Below are positions 44,056-53,969 of a DNA stretch of 64,000 nt, piece by piece; within the stretch, counting starts at the first letter, position 1, and every line of letters starts with the position of its first letter. Below the pieces are notes generated by a model. The model did not search any database. It saw nothing but the letters and a program-made list of their open reading frames with translations, and was not told where the DNA came from. A program made the position numbers and the translations under genes. The DNA comes from Psychrobacillus sp. BL-248-WT-3 (GTDB taxonomy: Bacteria; Bacillota; Bacilli; Bacillales_A; Planococcaceae). The stretch covers positions 1-64,000 of the forward strand of contig NZ_JABAFC010000014.1 of the NCBI RefSeq assembly GCF_012843435.1, in the 5' to 3' direction.

Positions 44056-45342
44056 TTATCTCCAAACGCTTGAAATAACGTTTGTTTGTGTACGATCTGG
44101 TCCTACAGAGAAAATAGAGATAGGAACTCCTGTTAATTGAGATATGCGTTCTAAATAATGTCTTGCAGTGTCTGGTAATTCATCGAGAGATTTACACTGA
44201 GTGATATCCTCACTCCAACCTGGTAACTCCTCATATACTGGCTTACATTCGGCAAGCATACGCAGGTTTGCTGGATATTCTGTGATAAGTTCTCCTTTAT
44301 ATTCGTATGCTGTACAAATTTTAACTGTTTTTAATCCAGTTAAAACATCAATTGAATTCACTGTTAAATCCGTTAATCCACTTACTCTTTGCGCATGGCG
44401 AATTACCACTGTATCAAACCATCCTATACGACGTGGTCTACCTGTTGTAGTCCCATACTCTTTTCCTACTTCCCTGATTTGATTCCCTACTTCATCAAAG
44501 AGTTCAGTAGGAAATGGCCCATCTCCTACACGTGAAGTGTATGCTTTACATACTCCTACCACATGCGATATTTTTGTTGGACCTACTCCTGCTCCAATCG
44601 TTACTCCGCCAGCTACCGGGTTAGAAGAAGTGACAAAAGGATACGTTCCTTGGTCAATATCCAACATTACTCCTTGAGCTCCTTCAAAAAGTACGCGTCT
44701 GCCCTCATCTAATGCATCATTAAGTACTTTTGAGGTGTCTGTTACATACTGTTCAATTTCTTGGCCGTAACTGTAGAATTCTTCTAAAATTTCTTCTACT
44801 GTAAATCCTTCTGTTTCATAAAACTTCTCAAACATACGATTTTTTTCTTCTAGGTTATGCTCTAATTTTTCTTTAAACACTTCATAATCTAAAAGATCTG
44901 CAACACGTATACCTACACGAGCAGCCTTGTCCATATAGGCAGGACCAATTCCTTTACCTGTCGTTCCAATTTTTCTTGCTCCTCGGCGAGCTTCTTCTAC
45001 TTCATCTTGCTTTATATGATATGGAAGAATGACGTGGGCACGATTAGAAATACGTAAGTTTTCAGTCGTTACACCGCGATCATGCAGCCCTTTAAGTTCT
45101 TTTACTAATGCTCTGGGGTCAACCACCATGCCATTTCCAATAACTGAAATCTTGTCCTTATAGAAAATACCGGAAGGAATGAGATGTAGCTTATAGGTCT
45201 CTCCTCCGAAAATAATTGTATGTCCTGCATTATTACCACCTTGGTAACGTGCAATTACTTCTGAGTGTTCTGATAAAAAGTCAGTAATTTTACCTTTTCC
45301 TTCGTCTCCCCATTGGGTCCCTACTACAACTACTGATGGCAT
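44056..45342 (-). CDS. purA: Adenylosuccinate synthetase
   Basis: A 428-residue GTP-dependent enzyme that joins IMP and aspartate, the first step from IMP to AMP. It shows [11 protein letters not shown] near the N terminus (catalytic Asp and P-loop-like Gly), [17 protein letters not shown] and the C-terminal SVGPDRTQT. The ATG at 45342 (MPSVVVVG) has GGAGGT seven bases upstream; a TTG three codons earlier is too near. It has its own promoter and terminator and follows dnaB as in B. subtilis. Confidence 0.98.
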   Translation of the reverse strand: MPSVVVVGTQWGDEGKGKITDFLSEHSEVIARYQGGNNAGHTIIFGGETYKLHLIPSGIFYKDKISVIGNGMVVDPRALVKELKGLHDRGVTTENLRISNRAHVILPYHIKQDEVEEARRGARKIGTTGKGIGPAYMDKAARVGIRVADLLDYEVFKEKLEHNLEEKNRMFEKFYETEGFTVEEILEEFYSYGQEIEQYVTDTSKVLNDALDEGRRVLFEGAQGVMLDIDQGTYPFVTSSNPVAGGVTIGAGVGPTKISHVVGVCKAYTSRVGDGPFPTELFDEVGNQIREVGKEYGTTTGRPRRIGWFDTVVIRHAQRVSGLTDLTVNSIDVLTGLKTVKICTAYEYKGELITEYPANLRMLAECKPVYEELPGWSEDITQCKSLDELPDTARHYLERISQLTGVPISIFSVGPDRTQTNVISSVWR

Positions 45343-45389
45343 TGCCAACACCTCCGTCAGACATTTCGTCCTGATTAAAAATCAGTGTA

Positions 45390-45418
45390 ATTGTACCAAT
45401 CATTTTTACCATAGTCAA
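45390..45418 (-). promoter_or_regulatory. SigA-type promoter of purA
   Basis: TTGACT (45418-45413), 17-base spacer, TACAAT (45395-45390), followed in the leader by a small CTGATT/AATCAG dyad. Confidence 0.7.
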
Positions 45419-45430
45419 CCAACTTAAGTA

Positions 45431-45479
45431 AAAAACACGAACGAATTGATGTTTAATTAATCAATTCGTTCGTGTTTTT
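45431..45479 (-). terminator. Terminator of dnaB
   Basis: Perfect 20-base arms 45431-45450 and 45460-45479 (ACACGAACGAATTGAT and its complement inside), overlapping the dnaB stop and ending in a T run on the minus strand. Confidence 0.9.
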
Positions 45480-46833
45480 ATGCTGGAGGAGCTTGATGTT
45501 GACTCCAATCAATATTCACAAATTTATTAAATTCTTTCACAAATGCTAGAGTAACTGTGCCAGTCGGGCCGTTACGTTGCTTAGCAATAATAATCTCAAT
45601 CATGTTCTGATTTTCTGTTTCCTTATCGTAGTAATCTTCTCGATACAGGAAGGAAACAATATCGGCATCTTGCTCAATAGAACCAGACTCACGTAAATCA
45701 GACATCATTGGTCTCTTATCTTGACGTTGCTCAACACCACGGGAAAGCTGCGATAGAGCAATAACAGGAACTTTCAATTCACGGGCTAGCCCCTTTAATG
45801 AACGAGAAATCTCAGATACCTCTTGTTGACGGTTTGCCTGACTTCCACCGCTCCCTTGAATCAACTGTAAGTAATCAATTAGAATCATGCCTAAGCCTGA
45901 CTCCTGCTTTAATCGTCTACATTTTGCTCTTATTTCATTTACCCGGATACCCGGTGTATCATCTATATAGATTCCTGCATTTGATAAGCTACCCATAGCC
46001 ATCGTCAGCTTGCGCCAGTCTTCTGTAGTCAGCGCACCTGTTCTTAACACTTGTGCGTCAATATTGCCCTCTGCGCAGAGCATACGCATAACCAACTGTT
46101 CTGCACCCATCTCTAGACTAAAGATAGCGACGTTTTCATCTGTTTTAGTTGCTACGTTTTGTGCTACGTTCAAAGCGAAGGCTGTTTTACCTACCGAAGG
46201 ACGGGCAGCCACAATAATAAGGTCATTACGCTGAAATCCTGCTGTTATACGATCTAAATCACGGAAACCAGTAGGAATACCGGTAACGTCACCTTTTCTT
46301 GTGTGTAGCTTCTCAATATTGTCATACGTCTCTACTAACACATCTTTAATGTGTTTGAAGTCACCTGCATTTTTACGATTGGCAACTTCCATCATTTTTC
46401 TTTCTGCTTCGGAAAGGAGAGCTTCTACCTCATCTTCGCGAGTAAAGCCATCCTCTACTATTGTCGTAGCCACGCGAATAAGACGACGGAGTATAGATTT
46501 TTCCTCTACTATTTTAGCGTAATGTCCGATGTTAGCTGCGGTAGGCACGGCATTTGCTATTTCACTAATATAGGAGATACCGCCGACATCTTCTAATTCC
46601 TTCTTAGAAGAAAGTTCTTCTGTGACTGTTACAACATCAATTGCTTTTCCCTGATCACTCAGACGAAGCATGGTCTGAAATATTTTTTGATGAGCTACCC
46701 GATAAAAATCCTCTGGCATGACAATCTCTGCGGCTGTTATTAATGCTTGTGGTTCTAAAAATATGGCTCCAAGAACAGATTGCTCTGCTTCTTGATTATG
46801 CGGCGGTACACGGTCCAATAATGGATCGCTCAT
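45478..46833 (-). CDS. dnaB: Replicative DNA helicase DnaB (DnaC in B. subtilis)
   Basis: A 451-residue hexameric helicase: N-terminal DnaB_N domain (about 8-110, NQEAEQSVLGAIFL), linker, and RecA-like ATPase domain with Walker A ARPSVGKTAFALN (about 208-216), Walker B GMILIDYLQL and the arginine-finger region. It unwinds DNA at the fork. It follows rplI after 12 bases. Naming differs: in B. subtilis this gene is called dnaC. Confidence 0.98.
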   Translation of the reverse strand: MSDPLLDRVPPHNQEAEQSVLGAIFLEPQALITAAEIVMPEDFYRVAHQKIFQTMLRLSDQGKAIDVVTVTEELSSKKELEDVGGISYISEIANAVPTAANIGHYAKIVEEKSILRRLIRVATTIVEDGFTREDEVEALLSEAERKMMEVANRKNAGDFKHIKDVLVETYDNIEKLHTRKGDVTGIPTGFRDLDRITAGFQRNDLIIVAARPSVGKTAFALNVAQNVATKTDENVAIFSLEMGAEQLVMRMLCAEGNIDAQVLRTGALTTEDWRKLTMAMGSLSNAGIYIDDTPGIRVNEIRAKCRRLKQESGLGMILIDYLQLIQGSGGSQANRQQEVSEISRSLKGLARELKVPVIALSQLSRGVEQRQDKRPMMSDLRESGSIEQDADIVSFLYREDYYDKETENQNMIEIIIAKQRNGPTGTVTLAFVKEFNKFVNIDWSQHQAPPA

Positions 46834-46845
46834 AGAATTCTCTCC

Positions 46846-47295
46846 TTACGCTTCTTCAGATACATGTACCTTCAAAGTAGCTACTACCTCTTGATGTAGT
46901 TTTACTGGTACATTTGTGTATCCTAGAGCACGAATTGCATCATCTAGTTCCATTTTACGTTTATCTATTTTAATTCCGTTAGTTTTCTCTAGTTGTGCGG
47001 CAATTTGTTTCGTTGTCACTGATCCAAATAGTCGACCATCATTCCCAGATTTTGCTTTTAGTTCAACAGTTAGTTGCTCTAAAGTTTCTTTTAATTTTTT
47101 TGCTTCTGCTAGTTCTTCAGCAGCTTCTTTTTCTGATTTCTTCTTTTGTCCTTCTAGAGCACTGATAGCAGCAGAATTTGCTTCTACTGCAAGTTTATTT
47201 TTAAGTAAATAGTTATGTGCATAACCATCTGCTACATTCTTAATTTCACCTTTTTTGCCTTTACCTTTAACATCTTTTAAAAATACTACTTTCAT
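46846..47295 (-). CDS. rplI: 50S ribosomal protein L9
   Basis: A 149-residue ribosomal protein with the N-terminal RNA-binding motif [31 protein letters not shown] (key part [14 protein letters not shown]), the long connecting helix rich in Lys/Glu/Ala and the C-terminal domain. It binds 23S rRNA at the base of the L1 stalk. Its ATG overlaps the gdpP stop by four bases, with GGAGGAAATGAAG upstream, so it is translationally coupled to gdpP. Confidence 0.98.
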   Translation of the reverse strand: MKVVFLKDVKGKGKKGEIKNVADGYAHNYLLKNKLAVEANSAAISALEGQKKKSEKEAAEELAEAKKLKETLEQLTVELKAKSGNDGRLFGSVTTKQIAAQLEKTNGIKIDKRKMELDDAIRALGYTNVPVKLHQEVVATLKVHVSEEA

Positions 47296-49268
47296 TCTTC
47301 ATTTCCTCCTTCAATTGTTTCTAATATAGCTTCATTTAATCGATTGATAGCTTCTGGAACAGTGATACCTGCTATCTGAGAGGCTGCATTTGTTAAATGG
47401 CCTCCACCATCTAATTTTTCCATGATTACTTGAACATTTACTTCTCCTAGCGACCTAGCGCTTATTGCTACGGAAGAATCACTTCTTCTACCTACTACAA
47501 AGGAAGCAGAAACATTATTCATAGCGAGCAAAATATCTGCTGTTTGGGCGAGTAATACTTGACTATAAATCGTATTCTCATCACCGTAAGCTATTGCGAT
47601 CCCATCCTTTAAAAAGTGAACATTTTGCACAATTTTTGAGCGTTCAATATACGTATCTAAGTCTTCTTTTAGGAGGCGTTGTACTAATATGGTGTCTGCT
47701 CCATGCGTTCTTAAATAAGAGGCTGCCTCGAACGTTCTAGCCCCTGTACGGAGCGTAAAACTCTTCGTATCGACTATTATACCTGCTAGCATGGAAGTCG
47801 CCTCTAGCATGTTAATTTTCTCGTTTTTCGGCTGGTACTCTATAAGCTCTGTTACTAATTCTGATGTGGAGGAAGCATATGGCTCCATGTATACAAGCAT
47901 CGTATTAGTGATAAACTCTTCTCCGCGACGATGATGGTCAATGACTACTACTTTCTCTGCTTTTTGTAATACCTTTTCATCTATAACCATACTTGGTTTG
48001 TGTGTATCCACTATTACTAGTAGTGTTTTCTCTGTCATTTTGTTGATCGCTTCTTCAGCACTAATGAATCGATTATATAGCTCTGGTTTTTCCTTAATTT
48101 CCTCCATTAAGCGAAGGACACTCTTGTCTAGCTCATTGAAATCAATGACAACATAACCATTTATCTTGTTCATTTCTGCCATTTTCCTTACACCAACTGC
48201 TGCACCGATGGCATCCATATCGGGGAACTTATGTCCCATCACGATTACTTGGTCACTATCCTGTATGAGGTCCTTCAATGCATGGGAGATAACTCTGGCT
48301 CTCACGCGCGTCCGCTTTTCTACGGGATTTGTTTTGCCTCCATAGAATTTTACCTTTCCATTAGGATGTTTGATGGCTACTTGATCTCCACCACGTCCTA
48401 AAACTAAATCTAAGCTGGATTGTGCAAGTGCTCCTAATTCTACTAGAGAAGTAGAACCTGCCCCTACTCCTACACTTAAAGTTAAAGAAAAACCAAATTT
48501 AGAGGTGGTTTCTCTAATATCATCTAAAATGGAGAACTTACTTTTCTCTAGTTCCATTAATATGGATTCATTAAATACAGCTAAAAAACGATCAGAGGAT
48601 ATTCTTTTAACGTATATACCATACTTGGCACCCCAATTATTTACACACGAGGTTACCAGGCTGTTTAACTGTCCTCTGGTTTGGTCATCCATTCCCTGTG
48701 ATATCTCATCATAGTTATCGATGAATAATACACCGATAACCGTACGATCGCCATAATAGAGGGATTCCATTTCTATTTGCTCCGTAATATCAAAGAAGTA
48801 TAGAAGTTTTTCCTCTGCTTTATAAAACACCTTATAGTTATGATCGTCTAAAGAGATCACCATTTCCTTAGAATCCTCTTGCTTTAGTAGCTGCTGAAAA
48901 TCAGAGGATATGGAAAGCAACTCTTCCCCTATAATTGTGTCAAAGGGTAGCTGCTGTGTCATATACGGATTGGCCCATTCCACAACATGCTGATCGTTGA
49001 TGAGAATAATCCCAATAGGCATTTCAAGCAAGGCTTCTTCCCCTACCTTCTTCATCCTGTAGGAAAGCGTCTCTATATGCCTTTCTGTTTCTTCATAAAC
49101 ACGTTGCTCGATAATCCATGCATATATGAATACGCCAATAACTAATAGCGCAAATAATAATCCAACTAACAGGTTGTCAGATAGAAGCAAATAGGATGCC
49201 ACTCCACCTAAGAACATAAATAATATTAGTGGATATCGTATTGGTCGTTTTCTAAAAAAAGACGCCAC
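47292..49268 (-). CDS. gdpP: Cyclic-di-AMP phosphodiesterase GdpP
   Basis: A 658-residue membrane protein: two transmembrane helices (about 12-50), a degenerate PAS domain that binds heme in relatives (75-150), a degenerate GGDEF domain (170-300) and a DHH/DHHA1 phosphodiesterase domain with [16 protein letters not shown] and the DHH motif VVIDHHRR. It hydrolyses c-di-AMP to pApA and so affects potassium balance and cell-wall strength. The start is a GTG with AAGGAG. It overlaps rplI by four bases and follows the yybS-type gene after 12 bases. Confidence 0.97.
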   Translation of the reverse strand: MASFFRKRPIRYPLILFMFLGGVASYLLLSDNLLVGLLFALLVIGVFIYAWIIEQRVYEETERHIETLSYRMKKVGEEALLEMPIGIILINDQHVVEWANPYMTQQLPFDTIIGEELLSISSDFQQLLKQEDSKEMVISLDDHNYKVFYKAEEKLLYFFDITEQIEMESLYYGDRTVIGVLFIDNYDEISQGMDDQTRGQLNSLVTSCVNNWGAKYGIYVKRISSDRFLAVFNESILMELEKSKFSILDDIRETTSKFGFSLTLSVGVGAGSTSLVELGALAQSSLDLVLGRGGDQVAIKHPNGKVKFYGGKTNPVEKRTRVRARVISHALKDLIQDSDQVIVMGHKFPDMDAIGAAVGVRKMAEMNKINGYVVIDFNELDKSVLRLMEEIKEKPELYNRFISAEEAINKMTEKTLLVIVDTHKPSMVIDEKVLQKAEKVVVIDHHRRGEEFITNTMLVYMEPYASSTSELVTELIEYQPKNEKINMLEATSMLAGIIVDTKSFTLRTGARTFEAASYLRTHGADTILVQRLLKEDLDTYIERSKIVQNVHFLKDGIAIAYGDENTIYSQVLLAQTADILLAMNNVSASFVVGRRSDSSVAISARSLGEVNVQVIMEKLDGGGHLTNAASQIAGITVPEAINRLNEAILETIEGGNEE

Positions 49269-49280
49269 TGAATCAGCTCC

Positions 49281-50222
49281 TTATTTCTTGTATCTGTCTT
49301 TTAAATATGCTCGCAAATTAAATCCTAAATCTAACACACCTAGGATAATAGTAAACGTATAGAGCGGAATTGCTAAGAAGGTAGCTAAAATAGCACTCCA
49401 TTTTGGCCAACCCTGAATATGAAAATAATATTGAATCAGGGATACACCTTGTAAGAATAATAATGCCCTTAAAATGAATGTAGCATTTATGATAAGCATA
49501 TAGCTAAAGGTACCTACCTCAAATGTTGTAACTAAGGATATAATAGCTACAACTAAATAATACCACAACACCGCTTTAGGTAATTTAAAATACATGTATT
49601 TAGGAAATTTTGGAACTGGTACTTTTAATTTCTTTAAAATAGGTAAGTTCACAGCAATATAGATAAATGCCGTTATAAACATAAGAAAAATAAAGTAAGT
49701 TGGCGTTAAAGCTTCTAGGACAATTAAAAACTGCCTAACCATCTCATCATAGGTTTCTGGTTTTTGATTAGCTGATTCCAGTAAATTACCGACTTGTTCA
49801 TAGGATATTTTAATGCCCTCTAAAAATTGCTCTATTAGGTTAATATTTAATACTAAAATAGAAACTATATACTGAGCAGCTGTCATGAGTAGTACAAATA
49901 TTCCTGTGGCCATTAGCATATATAGCTTTGTCTGCTTTCTTCGTAAAGAATCTCCTATTAGAAAACCAACTGGACCTACTATTAAACCAAGTGTAACACC
50001 TACTATACCTCCAATAATAAAAGTAATAATAACTGCTACAACTGTAACAAGTAAAGACTCTTTTCTTTCAAACTTGGCACTATACCAAGCTAAAGGTAAA
50101 GGCGCTATTAGGGACGTGATAATTGTTAGAATTGGAACATACACGGACATTGCTATCAAAATAGCAAATAGTGCAATCATTAAAGATCCAAACGTTAAAT
50201 AGCTTGACTGATTCTTTTGCAT
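49281..50222 (-). CDS. yybS: YybS-family membrane protein (DUF2232)
   Basis: A 313-residue integral membrane protein with about eight hydrophobic helices, including Gly-rich GGIVGVTLGLIVGPVGFLIG near residue 75. DUF2232/YybS proteins sit next to gdpP in Bacillales; a transport role has been suggested from weak resemblance to ECF-type S components, but the function is unknown. It starts at an ATG preceded by AAAAAGGAAGG and is the first gene of the yybS-gdpP-rplI-dnaB unit. A possible promoter lies about 125 bases upstream. Confidence 0.9.
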   Translation of the reverse strand: MQKNQSSYLTFGSLMIALFAILIAMSVYVPILTIITSLIAPLPLAWYSAKFERKESLLVTVVAVIITFIIGGIVGVTLGLIVGPVGFLIGDSLRRKQTKLYMLMATGIFVLLMTAAQYIVSILVLNINLIEQFLEGIKISYEQVGNLLESANQKPETYDEMVRQFLIVLEALTPTYFIFLMFITAFIYIAVNLPILKKLKVPVPKFPKYMYFKLPKAVLWYYLVVAIISLVTTFEVGTFSYMLIINATFILRALLFLQGVSLIQYYFHIQGWPKWSAILATFLAIPLYTFTIILGVLDLGFNLRAYLKDRYKK

Positions 50223-50674
50223 GATCGACCTTCCTTTTTTATAATCATCTATCCATTGTAACAGATTTTGCTATACAACTAAAATTACATGTTACCACAC
50301 TGATTAGGTGAAATGTACTATGGAAGGTTTTAGTAAATGATTCTTGTATAGTTTATATTATTCGAGTCAACCTCATAATTCCTTTTTATTTAGTATACGA
50401 CCAAGCAATAAAAATAAAGATTTTGATATGCTTTGCTATGCACAGATACAATGAAATTTCTTTCACTAATGTCCACTTCCAACGAGTTAATCGAAAAACC
50501 AATATTATGCTAACGAGATCTTGTAATAGCTATTATGGTCTAGCTGATTCTTTCAGGTAGAATGTAGTACGTCTAAGTTCTGTTGATCCTATTTGAACCA
50601 TAGGAATATGACCCGCTAATGAGCTACACATACTATAAAAGTTAAGTTATTACCGTTCTCTACATAATAAAGAC
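50223..50674. other. Gene-free gap between rpsR and yybS
   Basis: A likely minus-strand promoter for yybS is TTGACT (50370-50365), 16 bases, TACAAG (50348-50343). A plus-strand promoter-like pair, TTGATA (50423-50428), 18 bases, TACAAT (50447-50452), points into the remaining about 220 bases, where no reading frame was recognised. Confidence 0.4.
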
Positions 50675-50704
50675 AACAAAAAAAAGACCGGTTTCCCGGT
50701 CTTT
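50675..50704 (-). terminator. Terminator of rpsF-ssb-rpsR
   Basis: Perfect arms AAAGACCGG and CCGGTCTTT (50704-50683) around a GAAA tetraloop, followed by eight or more T on the minus strand. Confidence 0.92.
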
Positions 50705-50713
50705 CATATATAC

Positions 50714-50950
50714 TTATCTCTCTTCAGAAGAGAATGGTAGTAAAGCCATAATACGAGATACTTTGATAGCTCGTGTTAACTTGCGTTGGTACTTCGCGCT
50801 AGTTCCTGTCACACGACGTGGAAGAATTTTCCCACGTTCTGACACGAATTTTTTCAACAAATCTACATCTTTATAATCGATGTGTGTGATGTTGTTAGCA
50901 GTGAAGTAACAAACTTTACGGCGTCTTTTGCCTCCGCGACGTGGTGCCAT
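50714..50950 (-). CDS. rpsR: 30S ribosomal protein S18
   Basis: A 78-residue basic ribosomal protein with the S18 signature ([22 protein letters not shown]) quoted by its core [15 protein letters not shown], and [21 protein letters not shown]. It pairs with S6 on 16S rRNA in the platform of the small subunit. The N terminus has a Cys in [10 protein letters not shown] as in zinc-free S18 forms. It is the last gene of the rpsF-ssb-rpsR operon and has AAAAGGAGG upstream. Confidence 0.98.
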   Translation of the reverse strand: MAPRRGGKRRRKVCYFTANNITHIDYKDVDLLKKFVSERGKILPRRVTGTSAKYQRKLTRAIKVSRIMALLPFSSEER

Positions 50951-50996
50951 AATAGGTTGCCTCCTTTTCGATTAAAGTAAAACGTGCGAGAAAATT

Positions 50997-51494
50997 TTAG
51001 AATGGTAAGTCGTCATCCGATACTTCTATCGGACCGCTACTATTTCCAAATGGATCTTCATCTACACGCGTATAGTTTTGCTGATTCATTGGTTGGTTTT
51101 GCTGATATGTTGGATTAGAATTCTGTTGTCCGCCACCATATGATTGTCCACCTTGGCTACGTTCACCAGAGCCTCCACGTGGTTCTAAGAACTGAACGCT
51201 GTCTGCGACAACATCCGTCGTATATACACGCTTACCATCTTGTCCTTCATAACTACCCGTTTGAATTCTGCCTTCTACACCTGCTAAACTTCCTTTTTTC
51301 AAGAAATTGGCTGTGTTTTCTGCTTGTTTTCTCCAAACGACACAGTTGATAAAATCAGCTTCTCTTTCACCTTGTTGATTAGAGAATGTACGATTTACAG
51401 CAAGTGTAAATCTAGCCATTGCTACTCCACTCGGTGTATATCGAAGTTCCGGATCTTTTGTTAGTCTTCCAACTAATACGACACGGTTAATCAT
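50997..51494 (-). CDS. ssb: Single-stranded DNA-binding protein
   Basis: A 165-residue SSB: OB fold in residues 1-105 ([20 protein letters not shown], quoted by its core [16 protein letters not shown]), a Gly/Gln/Asn-rich flexible linker (about 110-150) and the acidic tail DDDLPF that recruits replication and repair proteins. It protects single-stranded DNA at the fork. It lies between rpsF and rpsR, the conserved SsbA arrangement, with GGGAGG before the ATG. Confidence 0.98.
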   Translation of the reverse strand: MINRVVLVGRLTKDPELRYTPSGVAMARFTLAVNRTFSNQQGEREADFINCVVWRKQAENTANFLKKGSLAGVEGRIQTGSYEGQDGKRVYTTDVVADSVQFLEPRGGSGERSQGGQSYGGGQQNSNPTYQQNQPMNQQNYTRVDEDPFGNSSGPIEVSDDDLPF

Positions 51495-51537
51495 CAGTTA
51501 ATAACCTCCCTCGTTCAGCATTCATCGTCGATTGTTA

Positions 51538-51828
51538 TTATTTATCGTCCATACGAACAGCAATGTGACGGATAATGTCTTCATTGATGTTAGCTAAACG
51601 AATGTATTCATCGATTGCTTGAGAATCAGCGTTTACTTTAACGATTTGGTAGAAACCTTCACGTAAGTCATTGATTTCGTACGCTAAGCGGCGTTTACCC
51701 CACTCTTTAGCTTCGATGATCTCAGCACCATTTGAAGTTAAGATTTCGTTGAAACGCTCAACTAGAGCTTTTTTCGCATCTTCTTCGATTGCTGGTTGGA
51801 TAATGTACATTAATTCGTACTTTCTCAT
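51538..51828 (-). CDS. rpsF: 30S ribosomal protein S6
   Basis: A 96-residue ribosomal protein with the S6 fold and its typical segments ([31 protein letters not shown]). It binds S18 and 16S rRNA. It is the first gene of the operon, with AGGGAGG before its ATG, a strong promoter upstream and a leader hairpin that may bind S6:S18 for feedback control, as described for other bacteria. Confidence 0.98.
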   Translation of the reverse strand: MRKYELMYIIQPAIEEDAKKALVERFNEILTSNGAEIIEAKEWGKRRLAYEINDLREGFYQIVKVNADSQAIDEYIRLANINEDIIRHIAVRMDDK

Positions 51829-51870
51829 CTATTTACACCTCCCTATGGTCTTTGGTCGAACTGTGGTCAG

Positions 51871-51906
51871 CCGACAAGGAGCAAGTAATGCTATTACTCA
51901 CATCGG
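51871..51906 (-). promoter_or_regulatory. Possible S6:S18 leader hairpin of rpsF
   Basis: The minus strand folds as CCGATGTG-AGTAAT-AGC-ATTACT-...-TCGG: outer CCGA/TCGG and inner AGTAAT/ATTACT with an asymmetric bulge holding TGCTCCT. A leader of this general form regulates rpsF in several bacteria; the fit to the motif was not computed. Confidence 0.45.
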
Positions 51907-51909
51907 TTT

Positions 51910-51938
51910 ATTGTATCATACACTTTTACTTATATCAA
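51910..51938 (-). promoter_or_regulatory. SigA-type promoter of rpsF-ssb-rpsR
   Basis: TTGATA (51938-51933), 17-base spacer, TACAAT (51915-51910), about 80 bases before rpsF. Confidence 0.75.
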
Positions 51939-51988
51939 GGATTGATTGTCTTATTTCAAATATTTGTCTATAATCGTGTAAAGGGGGA

Positions 51989-52552
51989 ATGAGGTTGGAA
52001 AAAAACGAGTCGATTCTTTCTACTATCGAAATTGATATAAAGAAGGTAGCTTGGCATAGCCTATGGATGACTATTCTATTTTCTATATTAGGTCTAGTTT
52101 TATATGGTTTTATTTATAGAGAATATGAAATAAACATTACTCTTTTAGGTCTTTTATTAACATTCCTTGGTTTTATACTTTTAATAGTCTTACATGAAGC
52201 ATTCCATCTGCTTGGCTTTTGGTTGTTCGGTAAGGTCCCGTGGAACAAAATGGACTATGGTGTGAATCTTAAATTAGGGGTTGCTTATGCAACTACCTCC
52301 CTTCCCATTTCCAATCGATCGATGAAAAAGGCATTACTGCTCCCATTTTGGATGACGGGAATATTACCTGTTATTATAGGTTACATGATCGAATCTCCCA
52401 TATTAGTCTTACTAGGTGCCTGGCTTATTGCTGGTGCAGCTGGAGACTTTGCTATGTATAAAGAGTTAAGGAAAATTCCTAACGATAGTTTAATAAAAGA
52501 TGATCCTACCCTTCCAATATTATATGTAATTAAAAAAGACCGGTCTGCATAA
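51989..52552 (+). CDS. DUF3267 membrane protein with HExxH motif
   Basis: A 187-residue membrane protein with hydrophobic segments at about 27-45, 52-72, 118-138 and 143-160. Between the second and third is HEAFHLLGFWLFGK, an intact HExxH zinc motif, followed by MDYGVNLKLGVAYA. DUF3267 proteins resemble site-2 proteases and are called putative zincin peptidases; no substrate is known. The ATG at 51989 sits very close to AAGGGGG, so the TTG two codons later (51995) may be the true start. It points opposite to its neighbours and converges on ychF. Confidence 0.82.
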   Translation: MRLEKNESILSTIEIDIKKVAWHSLWMTILFSILGLVLYGFIYREYEINITLLGLLLTFLGFILLIVLHEAFHLLGFWLFGKVPWNKMDYGVNLKLGVAYATTSLPISNRSMKKALLLPFWMTGILPVIIGYMIESPILVLLGAWLIAGAAGDFAMYKELRKIPNDSLIKDDPTLPILYVIKKDRSA

Positions 52553-52567
52553 TGCAAACCGGTCTTT
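52533..52567. terminator. Terminator between the DUF3267 gene and ychF
   Basis: Perfect 11-base arms AAAAGACCGGT (52533-52543) and ACCGGTCTTTT (52557-52567), overlapping the last codons of the DUF3267 gene. Confidence 0.85.
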
Positions 52568-52572
52568 TGATA

Positions 52573-53673
52573 TTAAACGTTGAAACGGAACAACATAACG
52601 TCCCCGTCTTGTACAATATATTCTTTACCCTCTAAACGTACCTTACCTGCTTCTTTCGCAGCAGACATTGAACCTGCTGAAACTAAATCGTCGTAAGCAA
52701 CTGTCTCAGCACGGATAAATCCTTTTTCAAAGTCGGAGTGAATGACACCCGCACATTGAGGAGCCTTCATACCCTTACGGAATGTCCAAGCACGAACTTC
52801 TTGCACTCCAGCTGTAAAGTAAGTAGCTAGTCCAAGTAAGGAATATGATGCTTTAATAAGCTGATCTAAACCAGATTCTTGAATACCTAGCTCCTCTAAG
52901 AACATTTGCTTTTCATCGTCCTCTAGAGCAGCCATCTCTTCTTCGATTTTGGCACATACAACTATAACCTGCGCGCCTTCCTCTGCAGCAAATGCACGCA
53001 CTTTTTGAACGTACTCATTATCTTCAGATTCCATAATGTCATCCTCAGATACATTTGCTACATAAAGCATTGGCTTGATCGTTAATAAGTGGAGGCCTTT
53101 AACAACACGAAGCTCTTCTTCTGTAAAATCTACAGAGCGACCAGATTTACCTTCTTCAAATGCTTCTTTTAAACGAGTCAATATAGGCTCTTCTACCATT
53201 GCTTCTTTATCTTTTTGTTTAGCCATCTTAGCAACTCTTGCTAAACGTTTATCTACGCTTTCTAAATCCGCTAAAATTAGCTCCAAATTAATAACTTCTA
53301 TATCAGAAATTGGATCTACCTTTCCAGCTACATGCGTTATATTATCATCCTGGAAGCATCGTACAACCTGACAAATTGCATCTACCTCACGAATATGAGC
53401 AAGAAACTTATTGCCAAGGCCTTCGCCTTTACTTGCTCCTGCTACTATTCCAGCAATATCAGTAAACTCAAATGCTGTTGGCACTGTTTTCTTTGGTACT
53501 ACTAATTCTGTCAGTTTATCTAAACGAGCATCCGGTACTTCAACAATCCCTACATTAGGATCTATTGTTGCAAATGGATAGTTTGCAGCTAAAGCCCCTG
53601 CTTTTGTTATTGCATTAAATAACGTGGATTTACCTACATTTGGTAATCCAACAATTCCTGCTGTTAATGCCAT
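52573..53673 (-). CDS. ychF: Ribosome-binding ATPase YchF (Obg family)
   Basis: A 366-residue cytoplasmic P-loop ATPase of the TRAFAC/Obg class: G1 GLPNVGKSTLF near the N terminus, G3 DIAGIV, a coiled-coil insertion (about 130-200) and a C-terminal TGS domain. G4 is not NKxD, in line with its preference for ATP over GTP. It binds ribosomes and affects stress responses. The ATG at 53673 (MALTAGIVG) matches the known start and length of B. subtilis YyaF; a GTG three codons earlier is less likely. Confidence 0.97.
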   Translation of the reverse strand: MALTAGIVGLPNVGKSTLFNAITKAGALAANYPFATIDPNVGIVEVPDARLDKLTELVVPKKTVPTAFEFTDIAGIVAGASKGEGLGNKFLAHIREVDAICQVVRCFQDDNITHVAGKVDPISDIEVINLELILADLESVDKRLARVAKMAKQKDKEAMVEEPILTRLKEAFEEGKSGRSVDFTEEELRVVKGLHLLTIKPMLYVANVSEDDIMESEDNEYVQKVRAFAAEEGAQVIVVCAKIEEEMAALEDDEKQMFLEELGIQESGLDQLIKASYSLLGLATYFTAGVQEVRAWTFRKGMKAPQCAGVIHSDFEKGFIRAETVAYDDLVSAGSMSAAKEAGKVRLEGKEYIVQDGDVMLFRFNV

Positions 53674-53758
53674 ATATGTCACAACCCTTCAATTTTCTTA
53701 CTTAACGTATTCCCTTTAACCTGTCTATTATATTGATTTTGACAGTAAAAGTCTATCT

Positions 53759-53959
53759 TTACTCTGTCTCAGCTTGTACAAGCACTTTTTTCATTTTCTT
53801 CTCGAATTCTATACGTGGAATCATGACACTATGCTGACAACCTTCACATTTAATCCGTATATCTGCCCCTATGCGTATTATTTTCCAACGATTTGTTCCA
53901 CAAGGATGTTGCTTCTTCATCTCTACAATATCATTTAGCTGAAATTTTTTTCTTTCCAT
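53759..53959 (-). CDS. yyzM: DUF951 family protein YyzM
   Basis: A 66-residue small protein with the DUF951 pattern KKQHPCGTNRWKIIRIGADIRIKC, quoted by its core HPCGTNRWKI and the later KCEGCQHSVMIPR. The Cys residues (HPCG and CEGC) suggest zinc binding and the fold is probably a small beta barrel. It is always found next to ychF or the mechanosensitive channel in Bacillales; its function is unknown. It lies ten bases after the mscS-type gene. Confidence 0.92.
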   Translation of the reverse strand: MERKKFQLNDIVEMKKQHPCGTNRWKIIRIGADIRIKCEGCQHSVMIPRIEFEKKMKKVLVQAETE

Positions 53960-53969
53960 TTACTCTCAC

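Noticed and set aside
46916-47212. Plus-strand Ser-rich frame of 98 codons opposite rplI
   Set aside because: Its composition is what the complement of Lys/Glu-rich L9 codons gives; no start signals.
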